Assembly (NCBI GenBank): GCA_031296405.1
Contig: JAVKKH010000003.1
Location: forward strand, 89,836-153,835
Length of the DNA: 64,000 nucleotides
Reading direction: 5' to 3'
From: Candidatus Tepidifontimicrobium thermophilum
GTDB taxonomy: Bacteria; Sysuimicrobiota; Sysuimicrobiia; Sysuimicrobiales; Sysuimicrobiaceae
In this document: positions 58,943 through 64,000 of the stretch, piece by piece
Layout of the letters: every line of letters begins with the position of its first letter
How positions within the stretch are numbered: position 1 is the stretch's first letter
Made by a program: the position numbers and the translations under genes
Notes under the pieces: generated by a model
Seen by the model: only the letters and a program-made list of their open reading frames with translations
Told to the model about the DNA's origin: nothing
The model's database searches: none

Positions 58943-59839
58943 ATGAACCAGCTCCTGATCATCGCCGTTGACGGGCTGGTCTTCGCCTCCTGGCTGTTCC
59001 TGGTGTCCGTGGGGCTTTCCCTGATCTACGGGGTCCTGCGGATCCTGAACATCGCCCACGGGAGCCTTTTCGCGGTGGGGGCGTACGCGGGGGCGAGCCT
59101 GGTGGTGGCGTACAGTACCGCGGGACTGTGGGCCCCGGGTGCCCTGGGGGTGCTGTTGGTGGCTGCCCTGGCGGCGGGGCTGGTGGCGGGCCCAGTGATC
59201 GAACGCGGGATCATCCGATGGACGTACGGCCGGGAGCCGGTGATGCAGCTGCTGGTGACCTTCTCCGTGTTTTTGATCCTCGAGGACCTGACGAAGCTGG
59301 TTTGGGGGGTGAGCCCGTACTACGCCTACCAGCCGTACCAGCTGCTGGGCCAGGTCCGGATCGGCGGGATCGACTACCCCGCGTACAGCTTCCTCCTGCT
59401 GCTGGTGGCGGCCCTGACGGGGGTCGGGCTGTGGTGGTTCGTGCGGCGGACGCGGTTCGGCCGGGTGGTGGTGGCGGTGATCCACGACCCGGAGATCAGC
59501 GTGGCCATGGGCGTCAACCTCTCCCGGGTCTACGTGACCACCTTCGCTCTCGGGTCGGTGCTGGCGGCCCTGGGAGGGGCGTTCACGGCTCCCATGATCT
59601 CCGTGGTCCCGGGGATCGGGGTGGAGGTGATCGTGCTGGCCTTTGCGGTGGTGGTGGTGGGCGGGCTGGGCAGCCTCGAGGGGGCGGCGGCGGGAGCGCT
59701 GCTGATCGGGCTGGTGCGGGCTGCGGCGGTGCACCTGCTGCCGGTGCTGGAGCTGTTCACCATCTACCTGGTGATGGCGGCGGTCCTGCTGGTGCGGCCG
59801 CTGGGGCTGTTTGGCCGGGTGGAGGCGCGCCGGATATGA
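58943..59839 (+). CDS. Liv-type ABC transporter permease (LivH-like)
   Basis: A 298-residue inner-membrane permease. SLIYGVLRILNIAHGSLFAVGAYAG near the start is the LivH signature, and VVVVGGLGSLEGAAAGALLIGL near the end the usual EAA-like region. Its stop overlaps the next permease gene by 4 bp (ATGA). Confidence 0.93.
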   Translation: MNQLLIIAVDGLVFASWLFLVSVGLSLIYGVLRILNIAHGSLFAVGAYAGASLVVAYSTAGLWAPGALGVLLVAALAAGLVAGPVIERGIIRWTYGREPVMQLLVTFSVFLILEDLTKLVWGVSPYYAYQPYQLLGQVRIGGIDYPAYSFLLLLVAALTGVGLWWFVRRTRFGRVVVAVIHDPEISVAMGVNLSRVYVTTFALGSVLAALGGAFTAPMISVVPGIGVEVIVLAFAVVVVGGLGSLEGAAAGALLIGLVRAAAVHLLPVLELFTIYLVMAAVLLVRPLGLFGRVEARRI

Positions 59840-60780
59840 ACCTCCCGCGTGGCGCGTTGGGGGTCCTGCTGGTAGCGGCCCTTGTGGTGGCGGGGCTGGT
59901 GCTCCCGCGCTGGCTGGTGTTCCTTTTGGCACTGGCTCTGGCGAAAGGGGTGGCGGTGCTGTCCGTGGTGGTGCTGATGCGGGCGGGGCTGGTGTCGTTC
60001 GGCCAGGGCCTGTTCTTCGCGGGCGCGGCCTACGCGGCGGGATTCGCCATGCGGTGGTGGGGTATACGGGAGGCGCTGCTGCTGGTGCCGTGGAGTGTGG
60101 GGCTGGCGGTGGGGCTGGGGGCACTGGCGGGTTTGCTGGTGGCCCGCTACCGGGACATCTTCTTCGCCATGCTGACCCTGGCCCTCTCCATGGTCCTCTA
60201 CGGGGTCCTGATCAAGGCGTACGGGGTGACGGGCGGCAGCGACGGGATCCGCATCCCGACGCCCACGCTCTTGGGCCTGCAGCTGTCGGGGGACGACGCC
60301 CGGCTGGTGGTGTACTACCTGGCGGTGGCGGCCACGGCGGCCGCGGCGTGGGCGGTGGGCCGGTACGCGGCGGCGCCTGCGGGTTACCTGGCGCACGCGG
60401 TGCGGGACAACGAGGTGCGGGTGGCGTACCTGGGGGCGCCGGTGTCCCGGATCGTGTACGCTGCCTTCCTGCTGTCTTCCGGCCTTGCGGGCCTGGGCGG
60501 GGCGCTGACGGCCCTGAACGTGGGGCACGTGGACCCGGGCCTGGCGTACTGGACTACCAGCGGGGAGCTGGTGTTCATCGCGGTGCTGGGGGGTACCGGG
60601 ACGGTCCTGGGGCCCCTGGCGGGCGCGGTGGTGTACGAGCTGATCCGCAGCTACGCGTTCAAGTACGCGCCGTACGCGTGGCAGATGCTGGTGGGCGCGG
60701 CGATGCTGCTGATCATCCTGTTCCTGCCGGGCGGGCTGTGGTCTCCTGTGGAGCGGGTGTGGCGGAGGGCGCAGGGGTGA
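59836..60780 (+). CDS. Liv-type ABC transporter permease (LivM-like)
   Basis: A 314-residue permease of the LivM branch: GLVSFGQGLFFAGAAYAAGF, FAMLTLALSMVLYGV, GVTGGSDGIRIP, and GGTGTVLGPLAGAVVYELI. Its stop overlaps the GTG of the ATPase gene (GTGA). Confidence 0.93.
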   Translation: MNLPRGALGVLLVAALVVAGLVLPRWLVFLLALALAKGVAVLSVVVLMRAGLVSFGQGLFFAGAAYAAGFAMRWWGIREALLLVPWSVGLAVGLGALAGLLVARYRDIFFAMLTLALSMVLYGVLIKAYGVTGGSDGIRIPTPTLLGLQLSGDDARLVVYYLAVAATAAAAWAVGRYAAAPAGYLAHAVRDNEVRVAYLGAPVSRIVYAAFLLSSGLAGLGGALTALNVGHVDPGLAYWTTSGELVFIAVLGGTGTVLGPLAGAVVYELIRSYAFKYAPYAWQMLVGAAMLLIILFLPGGLWSPVERVWRRAQG

Positions 60781-61526
60781 AGACGCCCATCCTGGAGGTG
60801 GAGGACCTCACCCTGCACTTCGGCAGCATCACCGCCGCGGAGCGGGAGACGGTGATCGTCTACCCCGGGGAGCTGGTGGGGATCGTGGGGCCGAACGGCG
60901 CCGGCAAGACCACGTTTTTGAACCTGATCACGGGTTACCTGCGCCCCGAGCGCGGCACCATCCGCTTCTGGGGGCAGGACGTGGTGGGCCTTGCGCCGCA
61001 CCAGATCACGGCCCTGGGGGTCGGGCGGTCCTTCCAGATCCCGCAGCTGTTCCTGACCCTCACGGTGCGGGAGAACGTGCTGGTGGCCCTGGCCACCCGG
61101 GAGGGGCGTTGGGCGAGCGTGCGCCGGCCGCTCCACGAGCCGGCCCGGGTGCAGGCGGCGGACGAGGTCCTGCTGCAGTTCGGGCTGCTGGCACAGGCGG
61201 ACCGGCCCGCGGGGGAGCTGCCGGAGGGCGGGCGGAAGCTGCTGGACGTGGCCATGGCGTTCGCCCTGCGCCCGCGGCTGCTGCTGATGGACGAGCCCAC
61301 CAGCGGGGTGAGCGCCCGGGAGAAGTTTCAGGTCATGGACACCCTGGTGCAGGCCCTGCGGGAGGGGGGCATCACCGCTCTGTTCGTGGAGCACGACATG
61401 GACGTGGTACGGCGGTACGCCACTCGGGTGCTGGTGCTGAGCAACGGCCGCATTCTGGCGGACGGGGTGCCGTCGGAGGTCCTGGAGGACCCGGAGATCC
61501 GGCTCGCGGTGACGGGGAGGCGTTAG
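60777..61526 (+). CDS. Liv-type ABC transporter ATPase (LivG-like)
   Basis: A 249-residue ATP-binding protein: Walker A GPNGAGKTT, Q-loop region in SFQIPQLF, Walker B LLLMDEPTSGVS, H-loop VEHDMD. The ABC signature reads LPEGGRKLLD instead of LSGGQ/LSYGE, as in a side branch of LivG proteins I recall. Follows LivM with a 4-bp overlap. Confidence 0.92.
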   Translation: MKTPILEVEDLTLHFGSITAAERETVIVYPGELVGIVGPNGAGKTTFLNLITGYLRPERGTIRFWGQDVVGLAPHQITALGVGRSFQIPQLFLTLTVRENVLVALATREGRWASVRRPLHEPARVQAADEVLLQFGLLAQADRPAGELPEGGRKLLDVAMAFALRPRLLLMDEPTSGVSAREKFQVMDTLVQALREGGITALFVEHDMDVVRRYATRVLVLSNGRILADGVPSEVLEDPEIRLAVTGRR

Positions 61527-62171
61527 GTGCTGCGGCTGGAGGACGTGTACGTGGCGGTCCGCCGGATCACCATCCTGCGGGGGGTGAGCCTGGAGCTGTC
61601 GGCGGGCGCGGTGGTGGGGCTGGTGGGGCGCAACGGGGCGGGCAAGACCACCACCCTGCGCACGGTGATGGGACTCATGCCGGTGACGAGCGGGCGCATC
61701 TGGTACGACGGGACGGAGTTGACCGCGGTAGCCGCCCACCGGAGGGCTTCCTTGGGGATCGGGTACATGCCGGAGGACCGGCGGCTGGTCCCCGTGCTGA
61801 CGGTGCAGGAGAACCTGTTGCTGCCCGCGTGGGCGAACGGGTTTCCGGACGTGGAGGAGCGGTTGGAGACGGTGTACGGGTGGATGCCGGGGCTGCGGGC
61901 GATGGCGCAGCGGCCCGCGGGCCAGCTGAGCGGGGGCCAGCAGAAGCTGGTGGCCTTGGGGAGGGCGCTTGTGGCGGGCAGCCGGCTCCTGCTGCTGGAC
62001 GAGCCCTTCGAGGGGCTGGCTCCTGCCCTGGCGGACCAGATTGGCGAGGCCCTGCGGGAGGCGGTGAAGCAGGGCCGTTCGGTGCTGGTGGCCGAGTCCG
62101 AGCACCACCGGGTGGAGGCCCTGGCGGACCGGGTGTACGTGATCGAGCGGGGCGAGGTGGTGGCGGCGTAG
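61527..62171 (+). CDS. Liv-type ABC transporter ATPase (LivF-like)
   Basis: A 214-residue ATPase, slightly short for LivF (about 235). Walker A GRNGAGKTT, signature LSGGQQKLVALGRAL, Walker B LLLLDEPFEGLAP, and the His loop is replaced: ESEHHRVEAL keeps the His region. It begins directly after the LivG stop with GGGGAGG upstream. Confidence 0.92.
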   Translation: MLRLEDVYVAVRRITILRGVSLELSAGAVVGLVGRNGAGKTTTLRTVMGLMPVTSGRIWYDGTELTAVAAHRRASLGIGYMPEDRRLVPVLTVQENLLLPAWANGFPDVEERLETVYGWMPGLRAMAQRPAGQLSGGQQKLVALGRALVAGSRLLLLDEPFEGLAPALADQIGEALREAVKQGRSVLVAESEHHRVEALADRVYVIERGEVVAA

Positions 62172-62194
62172 GGATCGAGACGGAGGTGAGGGCC

Positions 62195-63619
62195 GTGGAG
62201 GCCAGGCTGTTTGTCGGCGGCCAGTGGGTCGAGGGCGGCACGCGTATAGAGGTCCGGAACAAGTACTCGGGGGAGGTGGTCGGCACCATCCCCGAGGCGC
62301 GGCGGGAGGACGTTCAGGCGGCCGCGGAAGCGGCGCAGCGCGGCGCCGCGGCCATGGCGGAACTGCCCGCCCACCGGCGCGGGGAGATCCTCGGGAAGGC
62401 CGCGGAGCTCATCCGCGAACGAAAGGAGGAGTTCGCGCGCACCATCGCCGCGGAGGCCGGCAAAGCCCTCAAGTACGCCCGGATCGAGGTGGACCGGGCG
62501 GTGTCCACGTTCACCGTGGCCTCGGAGGAGGCCAAACGCGTCCACGGGGAGACCGTGCCCATGGACGCAGTTCCGGCGGGCGAGGGCTACTTCGGCTTCT
62601 GGGTCCGCCGGCCTGTAGGGGTGGTGGCGGCCATCACGCCGTTCAACTTCCCCCTGAATCTGGTCGCCCACAAGGTGGCTCCCGCACTCGCGGCGGGCAA
62701 CGCGGTGGTGTTGAAGCCAGCCAGCACCACGCCCCTCACTGCGGTGCTGCTGTGTCAGGTACTGGAAGAAGCGGGATTGCCTGCGGGTGCGCTCAACCTC
62801 GTGGTGGGCCCAGGCAGCACGGTGGGGGAGTGGCTGGTCACCGACCCGCGGGTGGCCAAGGTCAGCTTCACGGGAAGCCCGCCCGTGGGCCGGCGCATCA
62901 CGGAGATCGCGGGGGTCAAGAAGGTGACCCTGGAGCTGGGGAACACCTCCCCGGTGGTGGTGGCGCCGGATGTGGACCTGGACTTCGTGGCCCGGCGGTG
63001 CGCGGTGGGCGCCTACTACAACTCCGGGCAGGTGTGCATCTCCGTGCAGCGCATCTACGCCACCCGGGAGGCGTACGACTCCTTCCTGGACCGGTTCGTG
63101 CAGGCCAGCCAGGCCATGGTGGTGGGTGACCCCCTGGACGAACGGGTGGACGTGGGGCCCATGATCGACGAGCGGGAGGCTCGGCGCATTGAGGCCTGGG
63201 TGGAGGAGGCCCTGGCGGGCGGAGCCCGGGTGCTCACCGGGCACCGGCGGGAGCGGGCGGTGTACTGGCCCACCGTGCTCACGGACGTGAAGCCGGAGAT
63301 GAAGGTGGTGGCGCAGGAAGCCTTCGCCCCTGTGGCGTCCGTCATACGCTCGGAGGACTTCGAGCAGGCCCTGGAGCAGGCCAACGCCACGGAGTACGGG
63401 CTGCAGGCCGCGGTGTTCACCCGCGACGTGGACCGCGTCTTCCGGGCCATCCGGAAGCTGAACTTCGGCGGGGTGATCGTCAACGACACCCCCGCGTATC
63501 GGGCGGACCACATGCCCTACGGTGGCGTCCGCGGTAGTGGCATCGGGCGCGAGGGCGTGCGCTACGCCATCGAGGAGATGACCAACATCCAGATGGTGGT
63601 CATCCGCACCGGGAGCTGA
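62195..63619 (+). CDS. NAD(P)-dependent aldehyde dehydrogenase
   Basis: A 474-residue aldehyde dehydrogenase. Catalytic Cys near residue 281 in NSGQVCISVQRIY, Glu in TLELGNTSP, cofactor loop PFNFPLNLVAHKVAPALAAGN. The GQVCISVQR form occurs in the branch with phosphonoacetaldehyde, lactaldehyde and related dehydrogenases. GTG 62195 has GGAGGTGA 5 bp before. It lies between two Liv systems, so its substrate probably derives from the imported compound. The closest function is not settled. Confidence 0.9.
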   Translation: MEARLFVGGQWVEGGTRIEVRNKYSGEVVGTIPEARREDVQAAAEAAQRGAAAMAELPAHRRGEILGKAAELIRERKEEFARTIAAEAGKALKYARIEVDRAVSTFTVASEEAKRVHGETVPMDAVPAGEGYFGFWVRRPVGVVAAITPFNFPLNLVAHKVAPALAAGNAVVLKPASTTPLTAVLLCQVLEEAGLPAGALNLVVGPGSTVGEWLVTDPRVAKVSFTGSPPVGRRITEIAGVKKVTLELGNTSPVVVAPDVDLDFVARRCAVGAYYNSGQVCISVQRIYATREAYDSFLDRFVQASQAMVVGDPLDERVDVGPMIDEREARRIEAWVEEALAGGARVLTGHRRERAVYWPTVLTDVKPEMKVVAQEAFAPVASVIRSEDFEQALEQANATEYGLQAAVFTRDVDRVFRAIRKLNFGGVIVNDTPAYRADHMPYGGVRGSGIGREGVRYAIEEMTNIQMVVIRTGS

Positions 63620-63620
63620 C

Positions 63621-64000
63621 GTGGACCTGCGGGTGCTTTCGGACGTCCTGGTGGGCGGCCTGGCCGCGGGGGCTGTGTACGCCCTCATGGCCTTGGGCTT
63701 GGTCCTCATCTACAAGACCACCGACGTGGTGAACTTCGCCCACGGAGACATGGCCACGGTGAGCACCTTCGTCGCCTACGCGCTGGCCGTCCAGGCAGGC
63801 TGGCCGGTGCTCGCTGCGGCTTTGCTAGCCATGGGGTTCGCGGCCCTTCTGGGGGCGGCGATGGAGCTGGGGCTGCTCCAGCCCGCCCGCCTCGGCCACG
63901 CTTCCGTGTTGGGGTTGGTGGTGGTGACCTTGGGCGCGGGCCTGACCCTGAACGGGCTGGCGGGCGTCGTGTGGGGGCACGACGTCAAGAGCTTCCCGTT
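63621..64000 (+). CDS. Liv-type ABC permease (LivH-like), N-terminal part
   Basis: The first 126 residues of a second LivH-type permease, cut by the window end. VLIYKTTDVVNFAHGDMATVSTF is the signature segment. GTG 63621 is 1 bp after the aldehyde dehydrogenase stop. It is clearly different from the permease at 58943, so a second Liv-type transporter begins here. Confidence 0.9.
   Translation, partial: MDLRVLSDVLVGGLAAGAVYALMALGLVLIYKTTDVVNFAHGDMATVSTFVAYALAVQAGWPVLAAALLAMGFAALLGAAMELGLLQPARLGHASVLGLVVVTLGAGLTLNGLAGVVWGHDVKSFP

Noticed and set aside
1..64000. CRISPR arrays, insertion sequences, prophage or integrase genes
   Set aside because: I looked for evenly spaced repeats, transposase motifs and phage genes and saw none.

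Overview
The window is 64 kb of very GC-rich bacterial chromosome (estimated near 70% by eye), densely coded. Many neighbouring genes overlap by 4 bp (ATGA, GTGA, TTGA), and GTG and TTG starts are common. The marker set is RNase Y, a YmdB-type phosphodiesterase, LexA with an Ala-Gly cleavage site, a T-box leader before valS, separate SecD and SecF, one bifunctional RelA/SpoT protein and FabI. It fits a high-GC, deep-branching Terrabacteria-type organism, for example a high-GC Bacillota such as the Symbiobacterium/Thermaerobacter/Limnochordia groups or a lineage like CSP1-3. I cannot place it further from sequence alone. I see no insertion sequence, phage or CRISPR array.

Layout. Positions 1-3.6 kb carry housekeeping genes (ispH fragment, der, plsY, panE-like). 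Positions 3.7-14.7 kb form an accessory catabolic block: an orphan Liv-type binding protein, fhs, and a seven-gene or longer minus-strand operon running from about 14463 down to 6668. That operon encodes a 6-PGDH-like dehydrogenase, a DUF6282 metallohydrolase-like protein, a GntR/FCD regulator, a GalB-like 4-oxalomesaconate hydratase, a LigK/GalC-like aldolase, a VOC extradiol-dioxygenase-like protein, a LigM/DesA-like tetrahydrofolate-dependent O-demethylase and a MetF with a cysteine-rich C-terminal domain. Positions 14.7-15.2 kb hold tRNA-Pro(GGG) and decayed copies of its 3' end. Positions 15.2-24 kb hold lexA, rny, ymdB, a PHP-domain gene and the T-box-controlled valS. Positions 24-26.8 kb hold two crotonases and a thiolase. 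Positions 26.8-48 kb are largely housekeeping: secDF, a recJ fusion gene, relA, fabI, dtd, hisS, aspS and rarA, with two amidases, a PQQ-type sugar dehydrogenase and a nucleotidyltransferase among them. A protoglobin gene sits alone at 48 kb. From 48.7 kb to the end is a second catabolic and transport region: mmsA-adh-TRAP transporter, a PucR-family regulator, two Liv-type binding proteins with LivHMGF, an aldehyde dehydrogenase, and the start of a second livH.

How it fits together. The most interesting unit is the 6.7-14.5 kb operon. Its genes can be laid almost one for one onto the protocatechuate/gallate 4,5-cleavage route for methoxylated lignin monomers. LigM would move the methyl group to tetrahydrofolate, MetF and Fhs (convergent, overlapping by 8 bp) would oxidise the C1 unit, and the GalB and LigK homologues would finish the ring-cleavage pathway. 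The ring-opening enzyme and the two middle enzymes appear to be unrelated replacements for LigAB, LigC and LigI. A shared 13-base word (TTGTNGACAATCC) lies upstream of both this operon and the orphan binding protein, which suggests one GntR regulon for uptake and breakdown. This is inference from family recognition and context, not a demonstrated pathway.
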